Shown here: one piece after another, positions 10,040-20,731 of the stretch | How the letters are laid out: each line of letters starts with the position of its first letter | Position numbering within the stretch: the first letter of the stretch is position 1 | From: Oricola thermophila | Lineage (GTDB): Bacteria > Pseudomonadota > Alphaproteobacteria > Rhizobiales > Rhizobiaceae | Length of the DNA: 64,000 nt | Direction of reading: 5' to 3' | NCBI RefSeq assembly: GCF_013358405.1 | Contig: NZ_CP054836.1 | Location: forward strand, 1,302,001-1,366,000 | Notes under the pieces: model-generated | What the model saw: the letters and a program-made list of their open reading frames with translations, nothing else | What the model was told of the DNA's origin: nothing | Databases searched by the model: none | Position numbers and translations under genes: made by a program

Positions 10040-11104
10040 GTGAGCACGTCCTCTCCGCAATTCCTCAAGCCCAGCGAAACGCTCAGCGCAGGTTCCGCCG
10101 CGGATGTCTGCGGCGGCCGCCTTGTCGACGAGGCGCAGGCCGATACCGTGATTGACGGCCTGTCGTCCGCTGCCGACCCGCGGGCAGGCAGCCTCGTTTT
10201 CGTCCAGCGCGCGGGCGACCTCCAGCGCGCATCCGTCGCGGCCGCGGTTCTCTGCAGGGAAGACGCGCTTGAAGGCAGCGCGGGCGGGCCGGCGCGCATC
10301 ATCGTCGACAATCCGCAGGCCGCCTTCGCGGCGATCGGCCGCCATCTCTATCCGCAGGCCCTCGGCCCGGCCGCCGTCACGGCTTCCGGCGGCTTCCGGC
10401 CGGATTATCCCGGCGCCCGCGTGTCGAAACTGGCGGTGCTGGAGGAGGGGGTGACCGTCGAGCCGGGCGCGGTGATCGGCGATCACGTCGCGATCGGGCG
10501 CAACTCGGTCATCGGCGCCAATGCGGTGATCGCCGACCATTGCCAGATCGGACGCGATTGCCGCATCGGCGCGTCGGCAAGTCTCCAGTACGCCTTGCTC
10601 GGCAACGGCGTGATCCTGCATGGGGGCGTCCGGATCGGCCAGGACGGGTTCGGATACGTCCCCGGTGCGGCCGGGCTGGAGAAGATGCCTCAGCTCGGCC
10701 GGGTCATCGTGCAGGACCGGGTGGAGATCGGCGCCAACACGACCGTCGATCGCGGCACGATCGACGATACGGTGATCGGCGAGGGCACCAAGATCGACAA
10801 TCTGGTGCAGGTCGCGCACAATGTGGTCATCGGCCGCAATTGCGCGATCGCGGGCCATGTCGGGCTTTCCGGCAGCGTCACGATCGGGGACGGCTGCATG
10901 CTCGGCGGGCGCGTCGGCGTCGCCGACCATGTCCGGATCGGCTCGGGCGTCCAGATCGCGGCGTCGAGCGGGGTCATGAACGACATCCCGGACGGGCAGC
11001 GCTGGGCGGGCACGCCGGCCATGCCCCTCAAGGACTTCTTCCGGCAGACCGCCAAGTTGCGCAAGCTGGCGCTCGCGGATAAGAAGCCGCAGCAGGACAA
11101 ATAG
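10040..11104 (+). CDS. lpxD: UDP-3-O-(3-hydroxyacyl)glucosamine N-acyltransferase
   Basis: Third step of lipid A synthesis: transfer of a hydroxyacyl chain from ACP to the 2-amino group of the UDP-sugar. The chosen GTG at 10040 gives 354 residues, the normal size. The frame continues upstream only as a shadow of the bamA 3' end. An N-terminal uridine-binding domain (to about residue 120) is followed by many hexapeptide repeats ([19 protein letters not shown]) forming a left-handed beta helix, with the catalytic histidine in [10 protein letters not shown]. Start choice is moderately certain because no strong ribosome site is visible. Confidence 0.94.
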   Translation: MSTSSPQFLKPSETLSAGSAADVCGGRLVDEAQADTVIDGLSSAADPRAGSLVFVQRAGDLQRASVAAAVLCREDALEGSAGGPARIIVDNPQAAFAAIGRHLYPQALGPAAVTASGGFRPDYPGARVSKLAVLEEGVTVEPGAVIGDHVAIGRNSVIGANAVIADHCQIGRDCRIGASASLQYALLGNGVILHGGVRIGQDGFGYVPGAAGLEKMPQLGRVIVQDRVEIGANTTVDRGTIDDTVIGEGTKIDNLVQVAHNVVIGRNCAIAGHVGLSGSVTIGDGCMLGGRVGVADHVRIGSGVQIAASSGVMNDIPDGQRWAGTPAMPLKDFFRQTAKLRKLALADKKPQQDK

Positions 11105-11116
11105 GCAGGTCAACAC

Positions 11117-11596
11117 ATGAGTCACGACGATCAGCGGCACGCAACGCTGGAGGCGATGGAACTCGCCGAAATCATGCGGATACTCCCCCATCGCTATCCG
11201 TTTCTGCTGATTGACCGTATCATCGAGATCGACGGCGGGAACTCTGCGATCGGCATCAAGAACGTGACGGCGAACGAGCCCTACTTCCAGGGACACTTCC
11301 CCGGCAAGCCGATCATGCCCGGCGTGCTGATGATCGAGGGAATGGCCCAGACGGCGGGTGCCATCGGCATTCGCGCGCAGGGCTTCGACCGGCCGGCTCT
11401 CGTCTATTTCATGACGATAGACAATGCGAAGTTTCGCCGCCCCGTGGTGCCCGGAGACGTGGTCGAGTACCACGTCCAGCTCACCAAACGCCGCGGCACG
11501 ATCTGCCGCTACAATTGCGTCGCCATCGTGAGGGGCGAGAAGGTCGCGGAAGCCGATGTCGCCGCGATGCTTTCGCCCGAAGAGCCGGAAAGCTGA
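11117..11596 (+). CDS. fabZ: 3-hydroxyacyl-ACP dehydratase FabZ
   Basis: A hot-dog-fold dehydratase of fatty acid synthesis; it competes with LpxA/LpxD for 3-hydroxyacyl-ACP, which explains its place between them. The catalytic histidine is in [11 protein letters not shown] and the catalytic glutamate in [19 protein letters not shown] is the family's N-terminal signature. At 159 residues it is typical. Ribosome site: AGGTCAACAC before ATG. Confidence 0.97.
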   Translation: MSHDDQRHATLEAMELAEIMRILPHRYPFLLIDRIIEIDGGNSAIGIKNVTANEPYFQGHFPGKPIMPGVLMIEGMAQTAGAIGIRAQGFDRPALVYFMTIDNAKFRRPVVPGDVVEYHVQLTKRRGTICRYNCVAIVRGEKVAEADVAAMLSPEEPES

Positions 11597-11600
11597 TCCA

Positions 11601-12440
11601 GTGAGCCAAGACAATTCGATTTTCGTACACCCGACCGCAGTCGTCGAATCCGGGGCGGAACTGGGCAACGGTGTGCGTATCGGTCCGCTCTGTCATGTCG
11701 GCCCGAATGTCGTCCTCGGCGACCGCGTCGAGCTGATCAGCCACGTGGTCGTGACCGGCGACACCACGATAGGCGAGGGCACCCGCGTGTTTCCCAATGC
11801 CGTCCTGGGAACCGAACCCCAGAATACGGCCTACAAGGGTGAACGAACGACGCTCGTGATCGGCCGCAACAACACGATCCGCGAGGGCGTGACCATGCAT
11901 ATCGGCACGGGCAACTCCCGTGGCGAAACAGTGGTCGGCGACAACTGCATGTTTCTCGCCTATTCCCATGTCGCGCATGATTGCGTGCTCGGCGATCACG
12001 TCACCTTCTCCAACAACGTCATGATCGGCGGGCATTCGACAATCGGCGATCGCGTCATCGTCGGGGGCGGGGCAGGCATTCACCAGTACTGCAATGTCGG
12101 CCATCATGCCTTCGTCGGGGGCATTGCGGCAGTCGTGCATGATGTTATTCCTTATGGCATGGTAGTGGGGAACCGCGCATATCTCGCGGGTCTCAACCTC
12201 GTCGGAATGAAGCGCTCCGGCATGTCGAAGGAAGAGATCAACATGCTGCGGCACGTCTACAGGGAACTGTTTGCGGACAATGGATGCACATTGCGCGAAA
12301 ACGCTCGCAAGCTGCAGCAGACATACGCCGACCAGCCGGCTGTCCGCGACATTGCCCATTTCATCCTTGCCGACAGCAAGCGCAAATTCACCACACCCCG
12401 CAGCTCGCGGCGCACCCGCCTGGATAGCGGCGATGAGTGA
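11601..12440 (+). CDS. lpxA: Acyl-ACP--UDP-N-acetylglucosamine O-acyltransferase
   Basis: First step of lipid A synthesis. A GTG start 5 bp after the fabZ stop gives 279 residues. The N-terminal part is a left-handed beta helix of hexapeptide repeats (IFVHPTAVVESGAELGNG); the catalytic histidine sits in SHVAHDCVLG, with MHIGTGNSRGET nearby for sugar binding. A helical C-terminus with a basic tail (RKFTTPRSSRRTR) follows. The stop overlaps the lpxI start. Confidence 0.96.
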   Translation: MSQDNSIFVHPTAVVESGAELGNGVRIGPLCHVGPNVVLGDRVELISHVVVTGDTTIGEGTRVFPNAVLGTEPQNTAYKGERTTLVIGRNNTIREGVTMHIGTGNSRGETVVGDNCMFLAYSHVAHDCVLGDHVTFSNNVMIGGHSTIGDRVIVGGGAGIHQYCNVGHHAFVGGIAAVVHDVIPYGMVVGNRAYLAGLNLVGMKRSGMSKEEINMLRHVYRELFADNGCTLRENARKLQQTYADQPAVRDIAHFILADSKRKFTTPRSSRRTRLDSGDE

Positions 12441-13330
12441 TGGTGACAGGCAAGCATGATGCGGCGGCCCGGGGCCGCGTCGCGCTTATCGCCGGAAACG
12501 GGCGAATTCCGGTATATGTGGCCGGAAGACTCAAACAATTCGGACGCAACCCTTTTGTCATAGCCGTGCGCGGCGAGGCGGATCCCGAACTGTTCGGTTA
12601 TGAACATGACGTCATAGACACCGCGGAAATCGGCGTTCTCGCATCCATTCTCAAGCGCGTCCGCCCCGCCGAGGTCGTCATGGTCGGCGGCATTCGTGCG
12701 CGGCCGGACTTGAGGCGCCTGCGCCCGGACTGGACGACTATCAAGCTCGCGGCATATCTGCTGCCGCGGCTTCGCGCGGGCGATGACATGATCCTGCGCG
12801 GCCTGATCCGCACCATCGAAAACGCGGGGTTTCCCGTCCGCGGCGTGCATGAACTCGTTCCGGACCTTCTGGCCGGCCCGGGTCATATTGCCGGTCCGAA
12901 ACCGACAAGGGCCGACCGGGAGGCAATCGCCGTCGCGGTACGCGGTGCACAGGCACTGGGGATCCTGGATACCGGACAGGCCTCAGTGGCGATCGGAAGG
13001 CGCATTGTGGCACTCGAGGCAGCGGAAGGGACCGACCTCATGCTTAAGCGCGTGGCCGAACTTCGCGAAATCGGACGCCTCGGTTCCGGGCGCAATGGCG
13101 TACTGGTCAAGCTCGCAAAGCCCGGACAGGAGTTGCGGGCCGACCTGCCCACAATAGGCGAGGCAACCGTCGAGAATGCTGCGAAGGCGGGCTTGAGGGG
13201 GATCGCCGTTCACGCCGAAAACGCCCTGATTTCGGATTTCGAAGCGACCTGCGAGAGGGCGCGAGAAAGGGGCCTGTTCCTGATTGGAATTGACCCGGAC
13301 AGCCTGCCCGACGGAGAGGGTGCTCAATGA
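12440..13330 (+). CDS. lpxI: UDP-2,3-diacylglucosamine diphosphatase LpxI
   Basis: LpxI (DUF1009 family) hydrolyses UDP-2,3-diacylglucosamine to lipid X and UMP; it replaces LpxH in most alphaproteobacteria. The N-terminus carries LIAGNGRIPVYVAG, and the C-terminal domain contains KLAKPGQELRADLPTIGEAT and an ENALISDFEATCERA segment. About 296 residues, slightly longer than the usual 270-290. The start is ambiguous: GTG 12437 or ATG 12440, both overlapping the lpxA stop. It also overlaps lpxB by 4 bp, so lpxA-lpxI-lpxB should be translated together. Confidence 0.94.
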   Translation: MVTGKHDAAARGRVALIAGNGRIPVYVAGRLKQFGRNPFVIAVRGEADPELFGYEHDVIDTAEIGVLASILKRVRPAEVVMVGGIRARPDLRRLRPDWTTIKLAAYLLPRLRAGDDMILRGLIRTIENAGFPVRGVHELVPDLLAGPGHIAGPKPTRADREAIAVAVRGAQALGILDTGQASVAIGRRIVALEAAEGTDLMLKRVAELREIGRLGSGRNGVLVKLAKPGQELRADLPTIGEATVENAAKAGLRGIAVHAENALISDFEATCERARERGLFLIGIDPDSLPDGEGAQ

Positions 13331-14514
13331 ATGCAAAGAGGCCGCTGACGATCGGGATTGTTGCCGGCGAGCAGTCCGGGGAAAACCTCGCTGTCGACCT
13401 GGTGGAGTCGATAGCCGAGCGAACCGGATCCATGCCACGCCTCGTCGGGGTTGGCGGCGGACGGTTGGTCGACATGGGATTGCGGAGCGTGTTCGATCCC
13501 GCGGAAATCGCCATCACCGGCGTGACGGCAGTTGTGGCCTCTCTCCCGCGCCTGGTCCTGCGTATCCGGCAGACCGTGGCCGCCCTGGTATCCGCGCGGC
13601 CGGACGTCATCGTGTTTATCGACAGTCCCGATTTCTCGCTACGCGTCGCACGACGCGTGAAAAGGCTGCTGCCCGAGACGCCCATCGTCAAATATGTATC
13701 GCCGACAGTGTGGGCCTGGCGCCCCGGACGGGCGAAGAAGATGGCGGCCTATGTGGACCACGTGTTGGCTATCCTGCCATTCGAGCCGGATGTCATGCGC
13801 GATCTGGGCGGTCCGGAAACCAGCTACGTTGGGCATCCGCTTGCAGCCGATCCCGAATTGGAAGCGGTCTGGATGGCGCGCCGCCGCAAACAGGCATCGC
13901 AAGAGAATCATGATTTGGAACTGCTGGTTCTCCCGGGGTCCAGGACAGGCGAGATCAGGGCATTGCTGCCGGACTTCGGCAAGGCGATCTCTATACTTCA
14001 CGACAGGGGACATCACCTTCGGGTCACCGTGCCGACGCTACCACGCCTGGAGCCGGAAGTGCGCAGGATGACCGCCGAATGGCCGGTGACGCCTCGTATC
14101 ACGGTCACGCCGGAGGACAAGCTATCGGCTTTTCGCGAGGCCGATGTCGCCCTGGCCGCGTCGGGAACGATCATTCTCGAACTTGCCCTAGCAGGTGTTC
14201 CGGTCATCAGTTGCTACAGGACAGACTACCTGATCAGGCTGGCGATTTCGATGATCCACGCCTGGTCCGCTGCCCTGCCAAATATCATTGCCGACCGTCC
14301 AATCGTGCCAGAATACGTAGATTACACGATCCGGCCCGGAATGTTGGCGCGCCGCATCGAAGAGCTGGCAGCCCCCAAGAGCCTTGCCGCCAAGGCCCAG
14401 GGAAATGGTTTTCGCAGGGTCAGGGAGCTCATGGCGGTCGACGAGAAGCCGGGTGCGATGGCGGCTCGCATTCTCCTCGATCTGGCGAGCGGGTCAGAAA
14501 AAAGCCGGCCCTGA
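13327..14514 (+). CDS. lpxB: Lipid-A-disaccharide synthase
   Basis: A GT19 glycosyltransferase that joins lipid X to UDP-2,3-diacylglucosamine. Recognisable segments are IVAGEQSGENLAVDLV at the N-terminus, FIDSPDFSLRVAR, VSPTVWAWRPGRAKKM and the C-terminal LAASGTIILELALAGVPVI. Length is 395, normal for the family. It ends the lpx operon; its TGA stop lies in the loop of a terminator hairpin. Confidence 0.96.
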   Translation: MNAKRPLTIGIVAGEQSGENLAVDLVESIAERTGSMPRLVGVGGGRLVDMGLRSVFDPAEIAITGVTAVVASLPRLVLRIRQTVAALVSARPDVIVFIDSPDFSLRVARRVKRLLPETPIVKYVSPTVWAWRPGRAKKMAAYVDHVLAILPFEPDVMRDLGGPETSYVGHPLAADPELEAVWMARRRKQASQENHDLELLVLPGSRTGEIRALLPDFGKAISILHDRGHHLRVTVPTLPRLEPEVRRMTAEWPVTPRITVTPEDKLSAFREADVALAASGTIILELALAGVPVISCYRTDYLIRLAISMIHAWSAALPNIIADRPIVPEYVDYTIRPGMLARRIEELAAPKSLAAKAQGNGFRRVRELMAVDEKPGAMAARILLDLASGSEKSRP

Positions 14515-14525
14515 GGCCGGCTCTT
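14503..14525 (+). terminator. Bidirectional terminator between lpxB and gltA
   Basis: A perfect 8-bp stem, AGCCGGCC (14503-14510) with GGCCGGCT (14515-14522), around a CTGA loop. On the + strand it is followed by CTTT, on the - strand by a run of T (the AAAAAA at 14499-14503). It can serve both converging genes. The TGA stop codon of lpxB is formed by the loop itself (14512-14514). Confidence 0.75.
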
Positions 14526-14542
14526 TCAGTGTCTCGCCTGTT

Positions 14543-15832
14543 TCAGCGTTTCTCAATAGGTACGTAATCGCGCTTCGGTGAACCGGTATAGAGCTGCCGC
14601 GGACGGCCTATGCGCTGGCTCGGGTCTTCGATCATTTCCTTCCACTGCGCGATCCAGCCCACTGTGCGCGCCACGGCGAACAGCACGGTGAACATCGTGG
14701 TCGGGAAGCCTAGAGCGCGGAGCGTGATGCCCGAATAGAAGTCGATATTCGGATAGAGCTTCTTCTCGATGAAGTACTCGTCATTGAGCGCGATCTTCTC
14801 GAGCTCCATAGCCACCTCAAGCATCGGATCGTCCTGAATGCCCAGTTCCCCGAGGACCTCGTGGGTCGTCTTCTGCATGATCTTGGCACGCGGATCGTAG
14901 TTCTTGTAGACGCGATGGCCAAAACCCATGAGGCGGAACGGATCGTTCTTGTCCTTCGCCCGCGCGATGTACTCGGGAATCCGTTCCACGCTACCGATTT
15001 CGGCGAGCATGTTGAGCGCGGCTTCGTTGGCTCCGCCATGCGCCGGGCCCCAAAGGCACGCGATGCCGGCAGCGATACAGGCAAACGGATTTGCACCCGA
15101 CGAGCCGGCGAGACGCACGGTCGAGGTGGATGCGTTCTGCTCGTGGTCGGCATGCAGGATGAAAATGCGGTCCATGGCACGGGCCAGCACCGGGTTGACC
15201 TCGTATTCCTCGCAAGGCACCGCAAAACACATCCGCAGAAAGTTCGAGGCATAGTCGAGATCGTTCTGCGGATAAACGAACGGCTGGCCGATATGGTACT
15301 TGTAGGCCATGGCCGCAATTGTCGGCATTTTCGCAATCATCCGCATCGACGCAACCATACGCTGATGCGGATCGGAAATGTCGGTGGAGTCGTGATAGAA
15401 GGCCGACAGAGCGCCGACAGTACCGCACATGACCGCCATCGGGTGGGCGTCGCGCCGGAACCCGGTGAAGAACCGCGTCATCTGTTCGTGTACCATGGTG
15501 TGCCGCGTCACGCGGTAGTCGAAGTCCTGCTTCTGGGCCTTCGTCGGAAGCTCCCCATAAAGGAGCAGGTAGCAAACCTCGAGGAAGTCGCCTTGTTCGG
15601 CCAGCTGCTCGATCGGATAGCCGCGATGCAGCAGGATGCCTTCATCGCCGTCGATGAATGTGATTTCGGAATCGCACGACGCCGTAGAGGTGAAACCGGG
15701 ATCGTATGTGAAGGCGCCGGTTTCCTTGTATAGCGACCCAATGTCGATAACGCTTGGACCGATATTCCCCTCACGCACCGGAAGCTCATAATCCCGGCCC
15801 TTGTACGTAAGTTTGGCGGTTTCGTCAGACAT
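14543..15832 (-). CDS. gltA: Citrate synthase
   Basis: Condenses acetyl-CoA and oxaloacetate. The ATG at 15832 is preceded by AGGAAGGGAG and gives 429 residues, the length of rhizobial type II (hexameric, NADH-sensitive type) citrate synthase. Active-site segments are present: the histidine in [10 protein letters not shown], the histidine in [14 protein letters not shown] and the aspartate further on near PNIDFYSG. An upstream in-frame ATG at 15856 is possible but has no ribosome site. Convergent with lpxB. Confidence 0.97.
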   Translation of the reverse strand: MSDETAKLTYKGRDYELPVREGNIGPSVIDIGSLYKETGAFTYDPGFTSTASCDSEITFIDGDEGILLHRGYPIEQLAEQGDFLEVCYLLLYGELPTKAQKQDFDYRVTRHTMVHEQMTRFFTGFRRDAHPMAVMCGTVGALSAFYHDSTDISDPHQRMVASMRMIAKMPTIAAMAYKYHIGQPFVYPQNDLDYASNFLRMCFAVPCEEYEVNPVLARAMDRIFILHADHEQNASTSTVRLAGSSGANPFACIAAGIACLWGPAHGGANEAALNMLAEIGSVERIPEYIARAKDKNDPFRLMGFGHRVYKNYDPRAKIMQKTTHEVLGELGIQDDPMLEVAMELEKIALNDEYFIEKKLYPNIDFYSGITLRALGFPTTMFTVLFAVARTVGWIAQWKEMIEDPSQRIGRPRQLYTGSPKRDYVPIEKR

Positions 15833-15979
15833 GCGGTCTCCCTTCCTGTCGTTCAAATTTCTTCACGGAAATGACGTGAAATATTGCAGTGCAAAAACCC
15901 CGGCTCTCGTCTTGATGCGGGGTTGCTACTCCATTTGGGCTGTCCTGCCAAGCCAGCCGAACGGTCTTTGTTGCAACGC

Positions 15980-16008
15980 ATTATAGTGCGCGGCAAGGCG
16001 CAACGAAA
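15980..16008 (-). promoter_or_regulatory. Candidate gltA promoter
   Basis: On the - strand a perfect TATAAT (complement of 15980-15985) lies 17 bp from TTTCGT (complement of 16003-16008). It would give a gltA leader of about 140 nt. The -10 is strong, the -35 poor. Confidence 0.45.
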
Positions 16009-16012
16009 GCCG

Positions 16013-17434
16013 TCACGAAGCGCAATCGCGGATGCGCGCCAACGACTCTTCGCGTCCCAGTACAGCCAGCACATCGAACACGCCAGGCGACGTGCTGCGG
16101 CCGGTCAAGGCCGCTCTCAATGGTTGCGCCACCTTTCCAAGCTTGAGGCCTTCGGCCTCGGCAAAGGTGCGAACCGCACCGTCGAGCGCGTCAACGGTCC
16201 ATTCACCCAGCCCCTCGAGCGATGGCAGGATACGGCCGAGGACTGCGCGCGCTTCGTCGGTCAGGATCGTCGACGCCTTCTCATCGAAATCGAGAGGACG
16301 TTCGGCGAACAGGTAGGCCGCGTTGTCGATCAGTTCTACAAGCGTTTTCGCGCGTTCCTTCAGGCCCGGCATTGCCGCCAGGAGCCTGGCACGACGCTCC
16401 TCATCGAGCTTTGCGAGAATGTCACTCTTGCCTTCCAACTCGGGCAGAAGCGCCTCAAAACGCTCTACGAGATAGGCGTCGTCGGCCATTCGAATGTAGT
16501 GGCCGTTAAGGGCTTCCAGCTTGGCGAAATCGAAACGGGCGGCACCCTTGTTGACGTCCTCGATCTCGAACCATGAAATCATGTCTTCCGTCGACATGAT
16601 CTCGTCGTCACCGTGGCTCCAGCCCAGCCTTGCCAGATAGTTGCGCAGGGCTTCGGGCAGATAGCCCATGGCCCGGTAGGCTTCGACGCCGAGCGCGCCA
16701 TGGCGCTTGGAGAGTTTCGCACCGTCCGGACCATGAATGAGGGGAATATGGGCCATTTTCGGCACTTCCCACCCCATGGCCCGGAAAATGATTGTCTGTC
16801 GGGCGGCGTTCGTCAGATGGTCGTCCCCGCGAATGACATGCGTGACGCCCATGTCATGGTCGTCGACGACTACCGCCAGCATGTAGGTCGGGGTGCCGTC
16901 GGAACGCAGAATGATGAAGTCGTCGAGATCCTTATTCGGGAAGCGCACATCGCCCTGCACCATATCGTGCACGAGGGTCTCCCCCTCCTGCGGCGCTCTT
17001 ATCCGGATCACCGGCTTCACTCCCTCCGGCGCCTCTGACGGATCGCGGTCGCGCCAGCGTCCGTCGTACCGGGGAGGGCGCCCTTCGGCACGCGCCTTTT
17101 CGCGCATTTCGGCGAGTTCTTCCTGCGAGGCATAGCAATAGTACGCTTTCCCCGCTTCGAGAAGCTGCATGGCGACATCGCGATGGCGCTGTGCATTGGC
17201 GAATTGCGAGAACGGATCGCCATCCCACTCAAGCCCGAGCCACCGCAGGCCGTCGAGAATCGCATCCACCGCTTCTTGCGACGATCTTTCGCGATCGGTA
17301 TCCTCGATGCGCAGCAGCATCTTGCCGCCTGTATGCTTGGCGTAAAGCCAGTTGAAGAGGGCGGTACGTGCGCCGCCGATATGCAGGAAACCGGTTGGGG
17401 AGGGGGCGAAACGGGTGACGACCTCGCCAGTCAT
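16013..17434 (-). CDS. gltX: Glutamate--tRNA ligase
   Basis: A class I aminoacyl-tRNA synthetase of 473 residues. The HIGH-like motif is [16 protein letters not shown] (residues 8-23) and the KMSKS-like motif is [14 protein letters not shown] in the middle. The sequence [11 protein letters not shown] is the glutamate-specific signature. Rhizobiales often carry a second gltX; only this one is in the window. It lies 180 bp upstream of gltA on the same strand and is divergent from comEC. Confidence 0.96.
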   Translation of the reverse strand: MTGEVVTRFAPSPTGFLHIGGARTALFNWLYAKHTGGKMLLRIEDTDRERSSQEAVDAILDGLRWLGLEWDGDPFSQFANAQRHRDVAMQLLEAGKAYYCYASQEELAEMREKARAEGRPPRYDGRWRDRDPSEAPEGVKPVIRIRAPQEGETLVHDMVQGDVRFPNKDLDDFIILRSDGTPTYMLAVVVDDHDMGVTHVIRGDDHLTNAARQTIIFRAMGWEVPKMAHIPLIHGPDGAKLSKRHGALGVEAYRAMGYLPEALRNYLARLGWSHGDDEIMSTEDMISWFEIEDVNKGAARFDFAKLEALNGHYIRMADDAYLVERFEALLPELEGKSDILAKLDEERRARLLAAMPGLKERAKTLVELIDNAAYLFAERPLDFDEKASTILTDEARAVLGRILPSLEGLGEWTVDALDGAVRTFAEAEGLKLGKVAQPLRAALTGRSTSPGVFDVLAVLGREESLARIRDCAS

Positions 17435-17567
17435 GTGGTGCTCCGAATGTATTGATTAAGAGGCCGTCGGTACGGCCTGGTGCGGGTTCTGCTGCACCTC
17501 TAGCATACGCGACGGCCTGCGCAAATCTGGACGGTCATCGGATGGCCATGCGAAGGGGGGCCGAGAC

Positions 17568-19934
17568 GTGGTGAGACTCCATGACCCGGAACGTGAAAGC
17601 GCTCGCGAACGCGACGTGTTTCGCGTAAGCCCCGACGAATTCCTACAGTATCCGCACAGCGCTCCCGCCCAAGCCGGCGCAAGAACCCGAAGGTGGTTCC
17701 GTTTCGCAGCGAGACGGCGCCGGTCTGCCGCTGCCAGCGCACTGAGGGAGGCCCTACGGCGCGAGGAGAGCGTCGGCACGCCCTTCCATTTCCTGCCCGT
17801 GGCGCTTGCCGCCGGCGCGACGGTCTATTTCAGTCTTCCGCGGGAACCATCTGCATGGAACCTACTGACGGGATCGGGCGCGATCCTGCTGGTACTTCTT
17901 GCCACGTTCCGGCACGCTCAGCGGTGGCGCTTTCCGATCATACTGGCTGCGACTACGATCGTCGGGATGGCAATTGCACAGATGCAAACGCATCGCCTCG
18001 CGACGCCGATGCTGGGATCCGACGTCACGACGAGGCTAACGGGCCGGATTCTCGCGATGGAAGAGCGCGCAAATGGTCGAACACGCTACACGATCGAGGT
18101 CCTCGAAACGGCAAGACCGAGACTTCGCCACGCACCCGAAGTCGTTCGCGCCACCGCCGCCGGCCCCGGCGACGGTTTTCAGATCGGCGGGGGCATTCAT
18201 GGCGTTGTCAGGCTTACAACGCCATCCGGGCCGGCGCATCCCGGCGCTTATGACTTTGCGTTCCATTCCTATTTCGACGGTATCGGTGCATACGGCTTTT
18301 TCCTGGGAAAACCTTCTCCGGCAACAATTCCTGCAGAAGCCGGCTTGTTCGGCCAAGGCAGACTTTTTCTCGCCAAGCTGCGCAGGACAATCGGCGACCG
18401 TATACTTGAGGCGGCGCCGGGCAGGGCGGGCGCGGTTTCGAATGCGCTGGTAACCGGTGACAAGGCGGGAATCCCCGAGACGGTCAACGAGGCGCTTCGA
18501 GGGTCCGGATTGGCGCACATACTGTCCATCTCGGGCCTACACATGGCCCTTGTCGCTGCAACCGTCATGGCCGGTCTGAGGCTGGGATTTGCTTTCTTTC
18601 CGGGGTGGGCCGCGCGCCATCCGGTCAAGAAATATGCCGCAGCAGGGGCACTAGGGGCCACGGGTTTCTATCTTTTTCTGGCCGGTGCGGGCGTCGCAAC
18701 GCAGAGATCGTTCATCATGCTGGCGGTCATGCTTCTGGCACTCACCTTTGACCGAAGCGCTGTTACGATGCGCAATCTGGCATTGGCCGCGATCGCAGTA
18801 ATCGCATTTGCGCCGCATGAAGTGGCTGGTCCGGGCTTCCAGATGTCATTTGCCGCAACGGCTGCCCTGATCGCGGTATACGCAGCATGGCAGGATGCAC
18901 ACCGTCGCCGTACCGCAGCGGCACGGAATGGTTCAGTATCCGGGCCTGTCCCTGGCTGGCTGAAAACCGCATCAGGGTACTTGCTGGGCATCGCCGTGAC
19001 CTCCCTGGTCGCGGGGTTTGCGACCGGAATATTCGCGGCCTACCACTTTGGCCGGATCGCCCCGTACGGTCTGCTCGGGAACTTGCTCGCAATGCCTGTC
19101 GTAACGATGGTGATCATGCCGTCGGCGGTGGCCGCGATTGTCGCCATGCCGTTCGCCCTGCACGTCCTTCCGTTGAAAGTGATGGCATGGGCCGTCGGGC
19201 TGGTGATCGAGATTGCCGAATGGGTCGCTGACCTGTCGCCGACGGTACCGTTGGGGCAGATGCCGGAAACCGCTTTGGCGAGTTTCGTGGTAGCGCTGGT
19301 AATCCTGTGCCTACCTTCGACCTGGCTGCGTTTGTTTTCGCTTCCTCTTTTTATCGCCGGGGCGCTGATCTGGAGGTCCGACACCATTCCGATGGCGGTC
19401 ATTTCGGAAGATGCGCGGCAGTTCGCCATCCTCGAAGCGAGCCAAAACGGGACACGGATACATGTGAACAGGCACAGGCCGAATGCCTTCATCCTTGACC
19501 AGTGGGCCGATGCCTATCGCGGAACGGAAGTGGTTCGGCCAAACGGGTCCGAGCGCCTGTCATGCGAGGGGGAACGATGTATCGCCAAATTAGTAACGCC
19601 GGACGGCGAAGCAAGAATTGCCTATGTCTCCGCTCCAGCGGATCGAATGCGGCCAACGGGTGTCCTGTCCCTGCGTCGACTCTGTGCCGAAAACGACCTT
19701 GTCATCCTCGCCGCGGCCCCGTCGCCGCAGGAATGCCTTGACGGAACGCCGGTACTGACAGCGCAAATGCTGGCGCTCAAGGGAGCGGCCGAGATACGCA
19801 TGAACCGAAGGGGCCGCCAACTAACGATCCGTCATGCGTTGCCCGGTCCGGTGCGTCCCTGGCTCGAACATCGCAAATACTCCCGTGCGGCTCGCAATCT
19901 CGGCGAATGGAAACCGCGCAGGTCCGATCAATAG
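17568..19934 (+). CDS. comEC: ComEC/Rec2-family DNA channel protein
   Basis: A 788-residue membrane protein starting at GTG after AAGGGGGG. It has an N-terminal DUF4131-type soluble region between membrane segments (about 90-280), then the ComEC competence domain with the signature [15 protein letters not shown] and [15 protein letters not shown], and about nine membrane helices. ComEC forms the inner-membrane channel for single-stranded DNA uptake. The C-terminal region (about 620-788) shows no HxHxDH metal motif, so the usual metallo-beta-lactamase-like nuclease appears absent or degenerate. No other competence genes are in the window. It overlaps lexA tail to tail by 7 bp. Confidence 0.9.
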   Translation: MVRLHDPERESARERDVFRVSPDEFLQYPHSAPAQAGARTRRWFRFAARRRRSAAASALREALRREESVGTPFHFLPVALAAGATVYFSLPREPSAWNLLTGSGAILLVLLATFRHAQRWRFPIILAATTIVGMAIAQMQTHRLATPMLGSDVTTRLTGRILAMEERANGRTRYTIEVLETARPRLRHAPEVVRATAAGPGDGFQIGGGIHGVVRLTTPSGPAHPGAYDFAFHSYFDGIGAYGFFLGKPSPATIPAEAGLFGQGRLFLAKLRRTIGDRILEAAPGRAGAVSNALVTGDKAGIPETVNEALRGSGLAHILSISGLHMALVAATVMAGLRLGFAFFPGWAARHPVKKYAAAGALGATGFYLFLAGAGVATQRSFIMLAVMLLALTFDRSAVTMRNLALAAIAVIAFAPHEVAGPGFQMSFAATAALIAVYAAWQDAHRRRTAAARNGSVSGPVPGWLKTASGYLLGIAVTSLVAGFATGIFAAYHFGRIAPYGLLGNLLAMPVVTMVIMPSAVAAIVAMPFALHVLPLKVMAWAVGLVIEIAEWVADLSPTVPLGQMPETALASFVVALVILCLPSTWLRLFSLPLFIAGALIWRSDTIPMAVISEDARQFAILEASQNGTRIHVNRHRPNAFILDQWADAYRGTEVVRPNGSERLSCEGERCIAKLVTPDGEARIAYVSAPADRMRPTGVLSLRRLCAENDLVILAAAPSPQECLDGTPVLTAQMLALKGAAEIRMNRRGRQLTIRHALPGPVRPWLEHRKYSRAARNLGEWKPRRSDQ

Positions 19935-20644
19935 CGGCGGATCAGTCCGACCAGCTTGCCCTGAACACGAACACGGTCCGGACCGAAAATGCGGGTCTCG
20001 TATGCGGGGTTTGCGGCTTCCAGCGCGATCGACGCTCCCTTGCGCCGGAAGCGCTTCAACGTCGCTTCCTCGTCATCGACGAGCGCGACGACGATGTCCC
20101 CGACATTGGCGCTGTCACCCTTCCTGATGATGGCCGTATCGCCGCTGAAAATGCCGGCCTCGATCATCGAATCGCCTTCGACCTCAAGCGCGTAGTGCTC
20201 CCCGGAGCCAAGCATGTCCGGCGGAAGCGATATCGTTCTTGTCTGGTGTTCGATGGCGGAAATCGGCACGCCCGCGGCAATCTTTCCCATCACAGGCACT
20301 GGGATCACGCCCCCGTCATTGTCGGCGACGGGTGCGGCCGACTTTGCTGCCGGCACGGGCTGCGGTTTGCCGAGGCTGCCCTCGATCACGCTCGGAGAGA
20401 AGCCACGTCTCACATTCGACGGCGTCAGGCTGTCCGGCAGCCGAACAATTTCCAGGGCTCGTGCACGGTTCGGAAGGCGGCGGATAAACCCCCGTTCCTC
20501 TAGTGCCGTAATCAAGCGATGAATTCCGGACTTGGACGCCAGATCCAGCGCTTCCTTCATCTCGTCGAATGACGGCGGCACGCCGGATTCCTTCAGACGC
20601 TCATTGATGAACATCAGAAGTTCGAGTTGCTTGCGTGTCAACAT
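19928..20644 (-). CDS. lexA: LexA repressor of the SOS response
   Basis: A 238-residue self-cleaving repressor. The winged-helix domain occupies about residues 1-70 ([20 protein letters not shown]). The cleavage bond is A124-G125 in KIAAGVP, and the catalytic dyad is S159 (EGDSMIEAG) with K197 (EEATLKRF). A GTTC-N7-GTTC operator lies in its own promoter, indicating autoregulation. It is downstream of moeA on the same strand but has its own promoter in the 87-bp gap. Confidence 0.97.
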   Translation of the reverse strand: MLTRKQLELLMFINERLKESGVPPSFDEMKEALDLASKSGIHRLITALEERGFIRRLPNRARALEIVRLPDSLTPSNVRRGFSPSVIEGSLGKPQPVPAAKSAAPVADNDGGVIPVPVMGKIAAGVPISAIEHQTRTISLPPDMLGSGEHYALEVEGDSMIEAGIFSGDTAIIRKGDSANVGDIVVALVDDEEATLKRFRRKGASIALEAANPAYETRIFGPDRVRVQGKLVGLIRRY

Positions 20645-20687
20645 CGGCGCGGCCCTCGGGAATCAAATGGAAACAAACACGGAACAG

Positions 20688-20716
20688 TCTATATCTGTTC
20701 CATTTGTGTTCCGCAA
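20688..20716 (-). promoter_or_regulatory. lexA promoter
   Basis: On the - strand TTGCGG (complement of 20711-20716) and TATAGA (complement of 20688-20693) are exactly 17 bp apart. The SOS operator lies in the spacer and touches the -35, so LexA binding would block RNA polymerase. The start site would be about 40 bp before the lexA ATG. Confidence 0.7.
20697..20711 (-). promoter_or_regulatory. LexA operator (SOS box, alphaproteobacterial type)
   Basis: The + strand reads GTTCCATTTGTGTTC, which is GTTC-N7-GTTC; the - strand reads GAAC-N7-GAAC. This exact direct repeat is the established LexA-binding site of alphaproteobacteria. Confidence 0.85.
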
Positions 20717-20731
20717 GCGTTTAACAATTGG

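Noticed and set aside
9929..11668. A 579-codon - strand open frame across lpxD-fabZ
   Set aside because: Antisense to several well-supported genes, with repeated Asp/His/Arg composition derived from hexapeptide-repeat codons. No family likeness.
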